From Methylomagnum ishizawai (GTDB taxonomy: Bacteria; Pseudomonadota; Gammaproteobacteria; Methylococcales; Methylococcaceae), in NCBI RefSeq assembly GCF_019670005.1, contig NZ_AP019783.1, positions 248,001 to 312,000 on the forward strand: 64,000 nt of DNA, read 5' to 3'. A program made the translations under genes and the position numbers. The notes beneath the pieces were generated by a model. It made no database searches. It saw only the letters and a program-made list of their open reading frames with translations, and was not told the DNA's origin. Shown one piece after another: positions 1 through 11,236 of the stretch (positions are counted from its first letter, which is position 1; every line of letters begins with the position of its first letter).

Positions 1-573
1 GGCGGCAAAGCCGGATTCGTCTGCCGTTTGTTGTTCAACGAGATGCCGGACGAGATCGAGCGGCCCCTGGCCGGACTCGGGCTGTCGCTCCTACCCCAGG
101 GCCGCAAGGATGTCGCCGCCGCGTGTTCCTGTCCGGACGCCGAGAAGCCTTGCAAGCATGTCGCCGCGCTGTATCACCTCCTGGCGGCCAAGCTGGACCA
201 CGACCCTTTCCTGCTGTTCGAACTGCGCGGGCTGTCCCGCGCCGACTTGGCGCTGCGGCTCAAGGCCACGCCTTTGGGCGCGGCCCTGGCGGCGGCGCTG
301 ACCGAGAACCTAGGGGAACCCGAACCCGCCCGCGCCTTCTTCCACCGCCCGGAGCCGGTGGCCCTGCCCGCCACGGTGTCGCCCAGGGATTTCTGGCGCG
401 GAGCCAAGCGCTTGCCGCAGGGGGTGGAATCGCCGCCGCCCGCCGCTTTATCCGGCATCCTGATCCGCAAGGGCGGGGATTATCCGCCGTTCTGGGATAA
501 GGAATTGTCCTTCGTCGAGGCGATGGACGGCTTCTACGAACAGGTGCGCAAGAAGGCCAAGGATTGGATGTAA
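1..573 (+). CDS. SWIM zinc-finger domain protein, 5' end cut by the window edge
   Basis: The reading frame is open from the first base, so the true start lies outside the window; the visible part is about 190 residues and ends at TAA 571-573. It carries a SWIM-type zinc-finger signature, CSC followed by CKH (a CxC...CxH pattern) around bases 130-162, followed by a short helical stretch. SWIM domains are predicted to bind DNA or protein and occur in bacteria in proteins often encoded beside SNF2-type helicases; no such helicase is visible here, though one could lie upstream. The C-terminal half is rich in Pro and Ala with no motif I recognise. Its cellular role cannot be told from this fragment. 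Confidence 0.75.
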   Translation, partial: GGKAGFVCRLLFNEMPDEIERPLAGLGLSLLPQGRKDVAAACSCPDAEKPCKHVAALYHLLAAKLDHDPFLLFELRGLSRADLALRLKATPLGAALAAALTENLGEPEPARAFFHRPEPVALPATVSPRDFWRGAKRLPQGVESPPPAALSGILIRKGGDYPPFWDKELSFVEAMDGFYEQVRKKAKDWM

Positions 574-574
574 G

Positions 575-726
575 AGCGTGTTTTAAAAGTCCTTATCGGT
601 CGAGTCGTCTGATCATCGCGATGTGGATGAATGCCTCGCTAGCGGCGGTCTGGACCTCGTAGTCCTCGCTGAGGCGGCGGTAGCGGTAGAGCCAGGCGAA
701 AGTCCGCTCCTGCATCCAAATAAAAA
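575..726 (-). mobile_element. Remnant of an IS5-type insertion sequence (transposase C-terminus)
   Basis: On the minus strand the last 40 or so codons before the stop at 593-595 encode a typical end of a DDE transposase of the IS5 group, including the motif RTFAWLYRYRRLSEDYE and a following AMI-RRL tail. Nothing upstream in that frame is transposase; it runs into antisense of queF. The sequence beyond the stop (GAGCGTGTTTTAAAA at 575-589) looks like the terminal inverted repeat of such an element. The remnant therefore keeps only one end of an IS, and it abuts the queF stop codon within a few bases. It is not functional. Confidence 0.7.
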
Positions 727-729
727 CCC

Positions 730-1119
730 CTACGGCAACGCCACCACCACAGGCGCGACCCAAGCCGGATCGCGATGTTCCGCTACCACCGTCGTATAAA
801 TCCCGCCCCGCACGTTGAACTTCGCGGTCAGGCGCATGAAGCGGGGCCGGGTCGCTTCGACCAGATCGTCCAGGATGCGGTTGGTCACGGCCTCGTGGAA
901 CGCGCCCTCGTCGCGGAACGACCAGGCGTAGAGCTTCAAGGACTTCAGTTCCACGCACAACTGGTCCGGCACGTATTCGAGCAGGAGGGTGGCGAAATCC
1001 GGCTGGCCGGTCTTGGGGCACAGGCAGGTGAATTCGGGGACATCGATGCGGATGGTGTAATCGCGGCCCGGTTGGGGATTGTCGAAGGTTTCTAGCGCTT
1101 TGCTGGGTAGTGTGGACAT
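730..1119 (-). CDS. queF: NADPH-dependent 7-cyano-7-deazaguanine (preQ0) reductase QueF
   Basis: QueF reduces the nitrile of preQ0 to the amine of preQ1 in the cytoplasm, the last free-base step of queuosine synthesis for tRNA. The 129-residue product has the length of the short, unimodular QueF class. Visible family hallmarks are the catalytic cysteine in CPKTGQPD (Cys34), the nearby Asp41, and the NADPH-binding motif ELKSLK at about residues 57-62 followed by FRDEGAFHE. The gene is transcribed away from smc. Its leader contains a promoter-like pair and a complete intrinsic-terminator hairpin placed before the start codon, which suggests attenuation. A transposase remnant sits directly behind the stop codon without having damaged it. 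Confidence 0.95.
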   Translation of the reverse strand: MSTLPSKALETFDNPQPGRDYTIRIDVPEFTCLCPKTGQPDFATLLLEYVPDQLCVELKSLKLYAWSFRDEGAFHEAVTNRILDDLVEATRPRFMRLTAKFNVRGGIYTTVVAEHRDPAWVAPVVVALP

Positions 1120-1132
1120 GGCTCTGAATGGC

Positions 1133-1157
1133 TAAAAAGGCGGGAAACAAGCCCGCC
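1133..1157 (-). terminator. Intrinsic terminator hairpin inside the queF leader (possible attenuator)
   Basis: Read on the minus strand, arms GGCGGG and CCCGCC enclose a 7-nt loop and are followed directly by TTTTT. The hairpin ends 14 bases before the queF ATG. The gene on the other side is smc, transcribed away, so there is no upstream minus-strand gene to terminate; the hairpin most simply acts on the queF transcript itself. A GGCTAA near the leader start can pair with TTAGCC just after the hairpin, which could form an alternative fold. Confidence 0.55.
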
Positions 1158-1186
1158 AGGATGAAGAACGCCTTGCGGATTAGCCG

Positions 1187-1214
1187 GTTATAATAGCCGG
1201 GCCATTTTCCGCAA
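1187..1214 (-). promoter_or_regulatory. Candidate sigma-70 promoter for queF
   Basis: On the minus strand TTGCGG (1214-1209) and TATAAC (1192-1187) are separated by 16 bases. The -10 element matches five of six consensus bases. Transcription from here would give a leader of roughly 60 bases that includes the hairpin at 1133-1157. Confidence 0.4.
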
Positions 1215-1291
1215 ACCATCCGACCACGCCCACGCCCTTGTTATCCCGACCCCTCCCCCCCTTCCGGGCACCGCCCGGCCCGCGATAGCCG

Positions 1292-4200
1292 ATGCGCCTC
1301 GAAAAAATCAAACTCGCGGGCTTCAAATCCTTCGTCGATCCCACCACCCTCCCGCTGCCCGGCAACCTGGTCGGCATCGTCGGTCCCAACGGCTGCGGCA
1401 AGTCCAACATCATCGACGCCGTGCGCTGGGTCATGGGCGAAAGCTCGGCCAAGCACCTGCGCGGCGACACCATGGCCGATGTGATCTTCAACGGCTCTTC
1501 CAGCCGCAAGCCGGTGGGCATGGCCTTCGTGGAACTGGTGTTCGACAACGGTGAAGGCAAAGCCCCCGGCGAATTCGCCAAATACCCGCAAATTTCCATC
1601 AAGCGCCAAGTCACCCGCGACGGCCAATCGGTCTACTTCCTCAATGGCTCGCGCTGCCGCCGCAAGGACATCACCGATCTATTCCTAGGCACCGGCCTCG
1701 GTTCGCGCAGCTACGCCATCATCGAACAAGGCACCATCTCCCGCCTGATCGAAGCCAAGCCCGACGAACTGCGCTCCCTGATCGAGGAAGCCGCCGGTAT
1801 CTCCAAATACAAGGAGCGCCGCCATGAAACCGAACTGCGCATGGGCCACACCCAGGAAAACCTCGACCGCCTCATGGACGTGCGCGACGAAGTGGCGAAG
1901 CAACTGGAAAGCCTCAAGCGCCAGACCAAGAAGGCCGAAAAATACCTCGCCCTGCGCGACGAGGAACGCCGCCACAAACAACAACTCCTGGCCCTGCGCT
2001 GGCTCAAATACGACCAACAGGGCCAGAGCCTCAAAGCCACGTTGGCCGGTTACGAAACCCGCTTCCGCGAGTTGTACGGCGCGGGCCACGCCCTGGCCGA
2101 AACCTTGGAATTGCAACGCGCCCAGCACGACACCCTGCAAACCCAACTCGGCGAGCAACAAGCCCGCTTCTACGAACTCGGCTCCGAAATCAACCGGCTG
2201 GAACTCGCCCTGCAACACGCCAAGCAGACCCGTGACAACCTGCTGCAAGAACAAGAGCGCCTCGGCGCGGAAAAAACGCTGGCCCTGCGCGATCTCGACC
2301 AGGATCAAGCCCAACTCGCCGCTTTGCGGGAAGAACTGGCGGCGGTGGCTGTATCCCTGGAACAGACGCAAGCCGCCGAACAAGCCGCCGCCAGCCGCCG
2401 TGCCGAGGCCGAACACGCCCTGCAAGCGGCCCGCTTGGCTTTCGAGCAATCCAGCGGCGAACTCGGGCGCTCGCACAGCCAAGCCGAAATCCAGCGCGCC
2501 CGCCTCAAGCAACTAGAGCAGCAACAGCGCCAGTTGGAAACCCGCCGCGAACGCCTGGACCACGAGCGGGAAGAATTGGAAGACACGCTCCAGGCCGAAG
2601 GTTTGGAGGATTTGCGCCAGGAAACCGCCGAACTCGAAGCCGAACGCGCCGAACTGCAAGCGCGCCTGCCCGCTTTGCACAGCGCGATCCAAGCCGACCG
2701 CGCCCGCAGCAAGCAATGCCAGGAAGACCTGAACGCCCGCCGCGCCGAGCTGCACGCCCTGCAAGGCCGTATCAGTTCGCTGGAAACCCTGCAACAGCAC
2801 GCCATGGGCAAGGACCGGGCCGGATTGAAACACTGGCTGGCCGAACATGCCTTGGATCAAGCCGGACGCCTCGCCGAACACCTGGACGTGGCCCCCGGCT
2901 GGGAAACCGCCGTCGAAAGCGTCTTGGGCACCCATCTCGAAGCCCTGTGCGTGGCCACCGCCGCGCCCTATCTGCCGCATCTGGCCGCCATCGGCGACGA
3001 GGCTTTGGGCTTGATCGAAACCCGCGCCGCCCCCCAAACCTCCCCCGCGCCGAAAGCCGCCCGCCTGCTGGACCGGGTGCGGTCGCCCTGGAATCTCGGG
3101 CCGCTGTTGGGTTCGGTGTATTGCGCCGACGATTTGGACAGCGCCCGCGCCCTGAGCGAAGCCATGGCCGAACATGAATCGGTGGTCACGCCCGACGGCG
3201 TCAAGCTCGGCCCCGGCTGGCTGGCCGCGCCCAAAGGCGACGACGGCAAAGCCGGCGTCCTCAAGCGCGAGCGCGATCTGCGCGAACTCAAAGCCCGCCG
3301 CGACGACTGCCAAGCCCAGGCACTCACCCTGGAACACGCGCTGGCCCAGGCCGAAACCTCGATCCGCGCCGCCGAGCAAGAACGCGAACGCCTGCAAACC
3401 GACGAACGCCGCCTCGCCTCCGAACACGCGAAGCTCAAGGCCGAACTCAGCGCCGCCGAAGCCCGCTGCGAACAAGCCAGCAAGCGCCTGCGCCAACTGG
3501 AATTGGAAACCGAAGACCTGGAAGCCCAACGCGCCGAGAACGGCGAAGAAACCGCCGAAGCCCGCGGCCTCCTGCTCGACGCCGAAGACCGCCTGGCCGA
3601 ACTCGGCCCCAAAGCCACCGAACAAGCCAGCCGCCGCGCCGCCCTGGAAAGCCAGTTGCAGGAAACCGACGCCGCCCTCCGCGCCGAACGCGAGCGCCGC
3701 AACGCCCTCCACAGCCGCCGCGAGAGCCTCGCCTCCAACGAAAACCTCACCCTCAAACATTTGGAGCGGGCGCAATCCTTATACGGCCAAGCCCTGGAAC
3801 GCCTGGAAACCCTGAGCCAGCGCCTCGCCGAAACCGCCACCCCGGTCGAAGCCGAGGAAATCGAGCGAGACCGCCTCATCGAACGCCGCACCGCCGCCGA
3901 CCGCAACCTCAACGAACTGCGCCGCCGCGACCAAGAAACCAGCGCCGAAATCCGCCGCCTCAACGAAGCCCGCCTCCAGAACGAGCGCGACCTGGAGGCG
4001 CTCAAGGAAAAGCTGGAACAGGCCAAGCTCGAACTCTCCACCAACGAAGTGCGCTGGCAGACCGTGCGCGAGCAATTCGAGGAACTCGACGCCCGCCCGG
4101 ACGAAGTGATCGCCGGACTCCCGCCCGAAGCCGAGGAAAAAGCTTGGCAACAGCGCGTCACCGAACTGGCGGAAGAAATCTCCCGCCTGGGCGCGGTGAA

Positions 4201-4801
4201 CCTGACCGCGATGGAGGAATACCAAGCCCAGGACGAGCGCATGAAATTCCTCGACCAGCAGCACCAGGACTTGAGCCAATCGCTCGCCACCCTCAAGGAA
4301 GCCATCGACAAGATCGACAAGGAATGCCGCGCCCGCTTCAAGGACACCTTCGACCAGATCAACGCCGGTTTGCAGCGCATGTTCCCCAAGCTCTTCGGCG
4401 GCGGACAGGCATATTTGGAACTGACCGAGCGCGAATTGCTGGAAGCCGGGGTCAGCGTGATGGCGCGGCCCCCTGGCAAGCGCAATAGTTCCATCCACCT
4501 GCTCTCGGGCGGCGAAAAGGCGTTGACGGCGGCGGCCTTGGTGTTCGCCATTTTCGAGCTGAATCCCGCGCCGTTCTGCCTGCTCGACGAAGTGGACGCG
4601 CCCTTGGATGACGCCAACGTGGGCCGGTTCAGCCAGTTGGTCAAGGAAATGTCGGAGCGGGTACAATTCCTGTTCATCTCCCACAACAAGGCCACCATGG
4701 AAATCGCCCAGCATTTGGCGGGCGTGACCATGAAGGAACCTGGGGTATCTCGGATCGTCGCGGTGGATATTGATGCGGCGGTGGAAATGGCGGCGATGTG
4801 A
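1292..4801 (+). CDS. smc: Chromosome partition protein SMC
   Basis: SMC is the ATPase that forms, with ScpA and ScpB, the condensin-like ring that organises and segregates the chromosome. The 1169-residue protein has the full architecture: N-terminal ATPase half with Walker A GPNGCGKS (residues 31-38), a long coiled coil rich in Glu, Arg, Ala and Gln, a hinge at roughly residues 520-650, a second coiled coil, and a C-terminal half with the ABC signature LSGGEKALTA and Walker B CLLDEVDAPLDD. The start ATG is the only one that preserves the conserved MRLEKIKLAGFKSF opening. In many gammaproteobacteria smc is followed directly by zipA and ligA; here a restriction-modification pair is interposed, and its first gene overlaps the smc stop codon. 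Confidence 0.97.
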   Translation: MRLEKIKLAGFKSFVDPTTLPLPGNLVGIVGPNGCGKSNIIDAVRWVMGESSAKHLRGDTMADVIFNGSSSRKPVGMAFVELVFDNGEGKAPGEFAKYPQISIKRQVTRDGQSVYFLNGSRCRRKDITDLFLGTGLGSRSYAIIEQGTISRLIEAKPDELRSLIEEAAGISKYKERRHETELRMGHTQENLDRLMDVRDEVAKQLESLKRQTKKAEKYLALRDEERRHKQQLLALRWLKYDQQGQSLKATLAGYETRFRELYGAGHALAETLELQRAQHDTLQTQLGEQQARFYELGSEINRLELALQHAKQTRDNLLQEQERLGAEKTLALRDLDQDQAQLAALREELAAVAVSLEQTQAAEQAAASRRAEAEHALQAARLAFEQSSGELGRSHSQAEIQRARLKQLEQQQRQLETRRERLDHEREELEDTLQAEGLEDLRQETAELEAERAELQARLPALHSAIQADRARSKQCQEDLNARRAELHALQGRISSLETLQQHAMGKDRAGLKHWLAEHALDQAGRLAEHLDVAPGWETAVESVLGTHLEALCVATAAPYLPHLAAIGDEALGLIETRAAPQTSPAPKAARLLDRVRSPWNLGPLLGSVYCADDLDSARALSEAMAEHESVVTPDGVKLGPGWLAAPKGDDGKAGVLKRERDLRELKARRDDCQAQALTLEHALAQAETSIRAAEQERERLQTDERRLASEHAKLKAELSAAEARCEQASKRLRQLELETEDLEAQRAENGEETAEARGLLLDAEDRLAELGPKATEQASRRAALESQLQETDAALRAERERRNALHSRRESLASNENLTLKHLERAQSLYGQALERLETLSQRLAETATPVEAEEIERDRLIERRTAADRNLNELRRRDQETSAEIRRLNEARLQNERDLEALKEKLEQAKLELSTNEVRWQTVREQFEELDARPDEVIAGLPPEAEEKAWQQRVTELAEEISRLGAVNLTAMEEYQAQDERMKFLDQQHQDLSQSLATLKEAIDKIDKECRARFKDTFDQINAGLQRMFPKLFGGGQAYLELTERELLEAGVSVMARPPGKRNSSIHLLSGGEKALTAAALVFAIFELNPAPFCLLDEVDAPLDDANVGRFSQLVKEMSERVQFLFISHNKATMEIAQHLAGVTMKEPGVSRIVAVDIDAAVEMAAM

Positions 4802-5769
4802 ATAAGCTTTTCAATGGCAAAGCGGCAATGGAGCAACTTTCCTTGACCGGATTCGACGAGGCACAACAAATAGGCCGGGAAACCACGCTGGTATCGTCAC
4901 TCCAAGGGTTTCAATTGCAATATGAACATCCCCATGGCCGACTTTACCAAGGGGATTCAATCGCGTGGCTGTCTTCGTTGGAAACGGCCAGTATCGACTT
5001 GGTGTTTGCCGACCCGCCCTACAATATCAAAAAGGCCGACTGGGACAGTTTCGATAGCCAAGAGCAGTATATCGAATGGTCCATGCGCTGGATTGGCCAA
5101 GCCTCGCGGATACTAAAACCGACCGGCGCTCTATATGTCTGCGGCTTCTCCGAAATCCTCGCCGATTTAAAACACCCAGCTTCCAAATACTTCAAGCATT
5201 GCCGTTGGTTGATTTGGCACTACAAAAACAAAGCCAACCTAGGCAACGACTGGGGACGCTCCCATGAAAGCATCCTGCATTTCCGCAAATCAGACCAATT
5301 CACGCTGAATATCGACGATGTTCGGGTACCTTATGGGGCACACACCCTGAAATACCCCTCGCATCCACAAGCCGAAACCAGCGCCTACGGCAAAGGCGGC
5401 AACAAACCCCGCGAAAACTGGATGCCGCACCCCAAAGGAGCCAAACCCAAGGATGTGATCGATATTCCCACCACTTGCAACGGGATGGGCGAAAAAACCC
5501 CGCACCCCACCCAAAAGCCGGAAGAATTATTGCGTAAGTTTGTCCTGGCTTCCTCCAACCAAGGTGATTTAATCATCGATCCATTTTCCGGTTCTGGAAC
5601 CACGGTCGTGGTCGCGGAGCAATTACAACGCCGTTGGATGGGGTGTGATCTGGATGCCCAATACAATCGATGGGCTATCGAACGCTTGGAAAACGTCCGC
5701 CGGATGAGCAAGGAAGAATGGATTTCCCATGACCGGAAAACGGCGGAAAGAAGGGAATCTATTCGATGA
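4798..5769 (+). CDS. Type II DNA methyltransferase, beta class (N6-adenine or N4-cytosine)
   Basis: The product (323 residues) has the catalytic motif DPPYN at residues 72-76 ahead of the SAM-binding motif FSGSGTT at 263-269, the order that defines beta-class amino-methyltransferases. The DPPY form favours N6-adenine methylation but does not exclude N4-cytosine. HPTQKPEELL, typical of the region before motif I, is also present. Translation can start at GTG 4798, overlapping the smc stop; an internal ATG at 4828 is an alternative. It overlaps the next gene by ATGA, so the two are translationally coupled, as is common for a methyltransferase and its cognate endonuclease. Base composition is visibly less GC-rich than smc, zipA and ligA, consistent with horizontal gain. 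The recognition site cannot be read from sequence. Confidence 0.9.
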   Translation: MNKLFNGKAAMEQLSLTGFDEAQQIGRETTLVSSLQGFQLQYEHPHGRLYQGDSIAWLSSLETASIDLVFADPPYNIKKADWDSFDSQEQYIEWSMRWIGQASRILKPTGALYVCGFSEILADLKHPASKYFKHCRWLIWHYKNKANLGNDWGRSHESILHFRKSDQFTLNIDDVRVPYGAHTLKYPSHPQAETSAYGKGGNKPRENWMPHPKGAKPKDVIDIPTTCNGMGEKTPHPTQKPEELLRKFVLASSNQGDLIIDPFSGSGTTVVVAEQLQRRWMGCDLDAQYNRWAIERLENVRRMSKEEWISHDRKTAERRESIR

Positions 5770-6725
5770 ATCTTTCTAATTTGGTAGAACACGCCTCCAA
5801 TAAAAAACACTTCCAATCTATAGCCGGTTATATTGAATTTTGCACTCGATACCTGGAATTCATAGAAACCGGCCTGCAAGCCCGCATTGTTTCTCAGAAC
5901 GAAAGCCATTACCAATTTTTCCAATATAAGCAGGATGGGCATTTCAACATCACAAGGCCATTAAATTCCTCGTTGATGTATGATGCCGAATCCTTCGCAT
6001 CGGCTACCGAGCAATTTTTCCATACGATAGAGAAACTAAAAAACCGGGAAACACCGTCAGCCGCGCTTCGGCATAATATAATTTACACTATTTACACAAT
6101 CCAACAATCCATAGGCGCAACTCTCGACGCATTACCTGCTGGCAAATCGAATCAAGCCAGAAAACTAAACGGCGACCTGTTTGAAAGGCTGATACGGCTA
6201 TTGATTTTAGATTTGGGAATAGAGTGTGTTTCTGGAACGGTGCGGGTCCCAGTCAAGGACTTCGATGGAACCGAATTATTCAAATCCAATTATCAACATG
6301 ACCTGCTCATCAGCGAAGCGGGCGAATTGAAAATCATCGGATCGGTCAAAACTTCAAGCAAGGACCGGATCGATAAAATATTTGTCGATAAATTCCTATA
6401 TAACAAGCTTACCGAAACCAATCTCCCGCACATCGCTATCTTCTTGAACGATGTGCAGCGCAAGAACAGCAAACACGAGAACAAGTACGGCATTAACTCT
6501 ACATTCTTGCCCGGCCATTTCAAAGCTTATACTTTCAAATTGAACTCCCTGGATGGCGTATATTACTGTGATATCCGACCCAGCATGTTGGAAGACCCTA
6601 CGCTCTCCAAACATATCAAGACCATAGACCACTTCTTCTATAGCGATTTGCGCCATCTTTTAAACAAGCATGGCGCGGACCTCGATGAAGTTGCTATCGA
6701 TACGAATCAAGAAGACGATCATTAG
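5766..6725 (+). CDS. Probable type II restriction endonuclease partner of the upstream methyltransferase
   Basis: I do not recognise a named enzyme family with certainty. The 319-residue protein is encoded immediately behind the methyltransferase with an ATGA overlap and is the most AT-rich gene of the window. It contains GDLFERL with Glu140, then HDLLIS with Asp179, then GSVKTSSKDR with Lys195. An acidic residue followed by an S-x-K core resembles the variant PD-(D/E)xK nuclease site seen in the Cfr10I/NgoMIV group, with Asp208 a possible displaced acidic ligand. Position and this motif together make a restriction enzyme the best call. Low GC content and its insertion into the smc-zipA locus suggest acquisition by transfer. 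It would be toxic without the methyltransferase, which is encoded first. Confidence 0.7.
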   Translation: MNLSNLVEHASNKKHFQSIAGYIEFCTRYLEFIETGLQARIVSQNESHYQFFQYKQDGHFNITRPLNSSLMYDAESFASATEQFFHTIEKLKNRETPSAALRHNIIYTIYTIQQSIGATLDALPAGKSNQARKLNGDLFERLIRLLILDLGIECVSGTVRVPVKDFDGTELFKSNYQHDLLISEAGELKIIGSVKTSSKDRIDKIFVDKFLYNKLTETNLPHIAIFLNDVQRKNSKHENKYGINSTFLPGHFKAYTFKLNSLDGVYYCDIRPSMLEDPTLSKHIKTIDHFFYSDLRHLLNKHGADLDEVAIDTNQEDDH

Positions 6726-6798
6726 CGGTTCCAATCCAACCGATTGAAATCGTGGAACCCTTTTCATAAATAACCAACCTCCCATCCGAGGAAACCCA

Positions 6799-9629
<2,831 letters not shown>

Positions 9630-9655
9630 ACCCGCCACCGGAAATACCTTCCACA

Positions 9656-9677
9656 GGCCGCCCTCAGCGGCCTTTTT
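9656..9677 (+). terminator. Rho-independent terminator after ligA
   Basis: Arms GGCCGC (9656-9661) and GCGGCC (9667-9672) enclose a 5-nt loop and are followed by five T residues at 9673-9677. It lies 26 bases after the ligA stop codon and separates the smc-ligA unit from ubiD. Confidence 0.85.
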
Positions 9678-9745
9678 CATGCCCGGACCCCAGCGCCGCG
9701 ACGGCGCGTTAGAATGCCCCATCCCGTCCAGCCATCATCGACGCC

Positions 9746-11212
9746 ATGAAATACCACGACCTCCGCGACTTCATCCTAGCCCTGGAAGCCCAAGGCGAAC
9801 TCAAGCGCATCCGCCTGGAAGCCGACCCCTACCTCGAAATCACCGAAATCTGCGACCGCACCTTGAAAGCGGGCGGCCCCGCGCTCTTGTTCGAGCAACC
9901 CAAGGGCAGCCAACACCGCCTGCTCGGCAACCTGTTCGGGACACCGCGCCGGGTGGCCCTGGGGATGGGCCAGGAATCGGTGGACGCCCTGCGCGAGGTC
10001 GGCAGGCTGCTGGCCTTCCTCAAGGAACCCGACCCGCCCAAGGGTTTCCGCGACATGTTCGACAAGCTGCCGCTGTTCAAGCAGGTATTGAACATGCCGG
10101 CCAAGCTGGTGAAACACCCGCCTTGCCAGGAAATCGTGCTGGGCGGTTCCGACATCGACCTCGGACGCTATCCCATCCAAACCTGCTGGCCGGGCGATGC
10201 CGGGCCGCTCATCACCTGGGCCTTGGTCGTCACCAAGGGACCGCACAAGGAACGCCAGAACCTTGGCATCTACCGCCAACAGGTTATCTCGCCTAATAAA
10301 ACCATCATGCGCTGGCTGGCGCATCGCGGCGGCGCATTGGACTTCCGCGACTGGCAAGCGGCCCGTCCGGGCGAACCCTTCCCGGTCGCCGTGGCCTTGG
10401 GGGCCGATCCCGCCACCATCCTGGGCGCGGTGACGCCGGTGCCCGACAGCCTGTCGGAATACGCCTTCGCGGGGCTCCTGCGCGGCTCCAAGACCGAGGT
10501 CGCCCAATGCCTGACCTCCGACCTGCAAGTGCCCGCCAGCGCCGAAATCGTGCTGGAAGGCTTCCTTTATCCGGGCGAAACCGCCCCGGAAGGCCCGTTC
10601 GGCGACCACACCGGCTATTACAACGAGGTGGACGAATTCCCGGTGTTCACCATCGAGCGCATCACCCAGCGCAGCGACGCCATCTACCACAGCACCTACA
10701 CCGGCCGCCCGCCCGACGAACCCGCCGTCCTCGGCGTGGCGCTGAACGAGGTATTCGTGCCCATCCTGCAAAAACAGTATCCGGAAATCGTCGATTTCTA
10801 CCTGCCGCCCGAGGGCTGTTCCTATCGTCTGGCGGTGGTCAGCATGAAAAAGCAATATCCGGGGCACGCCAAGCGGGTGATGTTCGGGGTGTGGGGCTTC
10901 CTCAGGCAATTCATGTATACCAAATTCGTCATCGTAGTGGACGATGACGTGGACGCCCGTAACTGGCAAGATGTGGTCTGGGCCATCACCACCCGTATGG
11001 ACCCGGCGCGGGATATCACCTTGATCGAAAACACGCCCATCGATTATCTGGATTTCGCCTCGCCGGTATCCGGGCTGGGTTCCAAGGCCGGTTTCGACGC
11101 CACCAACAAATGGCCGGGGGAAACCCAGCGGGAATGGGGCACGACGATCCAGATGACCGAGGCGGTGAAAAGGCGGGTGGATGCGATCTGGGCGGAGTTG
11201 AATATCTTGTAA
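9746..11212 (+). CDS. ubiD: 4-hydroxy-3-polyprenylbenzoate decarboxylase UbiD
   Basis: UbiD removes the carboxyl group from polyprenyl-4-hydroxybenzoate in ubiquinone synthesis, using prenylated FMN supplied by UbiX. The 488-residue length matches the family. It starts with [10 protein letters not shown] and keeps family-defining blocks: the nucleotide and metal region around [18 protein letters not shown], the acid cluster [13 protein letters not shown] containing the catalytic Glu, and [20 protein letters not shown]. It acts at the cytoplasmic face of the membrane. The gene stands alone behind the ligA terminator, and ubiX is not in the window. A 24-bp gap to the next gene allows co-transcription with it. 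Confidence 0.95.
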   Translation: MKYHDLRDFILALEAQGELKRIRLEADPYLEITEICDRTLKAGGPALLFEQPKGSQHRLLGNLFGTPRRVALGMGQESVDALREVGRLLAFLKEPDPPKGFRDMFDKLPLFKQVLNMPAKLVKHPPCQEIVLGGSDIDLGRYPIQTCWPGDAGPLITWALVVTKGPHKERQNLGIYRQQVISPNKTIMRWLAHRGGALDFRDWQAARPGEPFPVAVALGADPATILGAVTPVPDSLSEYAFAGLLRGSKTEVAQCLTSDLQVPASAEIVLEGFLYPGETAPEGPFGDHTGYYNEVDEFPVFTIERITQRSDAIYHSTYTGRPPDEPAVLGVALNEVFVPILQKQYPEIVDFYLPPEGCSYRLAVVSMKKQYPGHAKRVMFGVWGFLRQFMYTKFVIVVDDDVDARNWQDVVWAITTRMDPARDITLIENTPIDYLDFASPVSGLGSKAGFDATNKWPGETQREWGTTIQMTEAVKRRVDAIWAELNIL

Positions 11213-11236
11213 ACCACGGCGGCCACGGGAGGCGCG

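Noticed and set aside
1133-1214. preQ1 riboswitch upstream of queF
   Set aside because: The terminator is convincing, but no preQ1-I or preQ1-II aptamer consensus, including the A-rich tail, is present.
593-1219. 208-codon open frame on the minus strand across queF and its leader
   Set aside because: Only its last 40 codons are transposase-like; the rest is queF in a shifted frame plus leader, so it is not one gene.
2968-4869. 633-codon minus-strand frame opposite smc
   Set aside because: It is an antisense shadow produced by GC-rich codon bias; its sequence is Ser/Arg-rich low complexity and smc is certain on the other strand.
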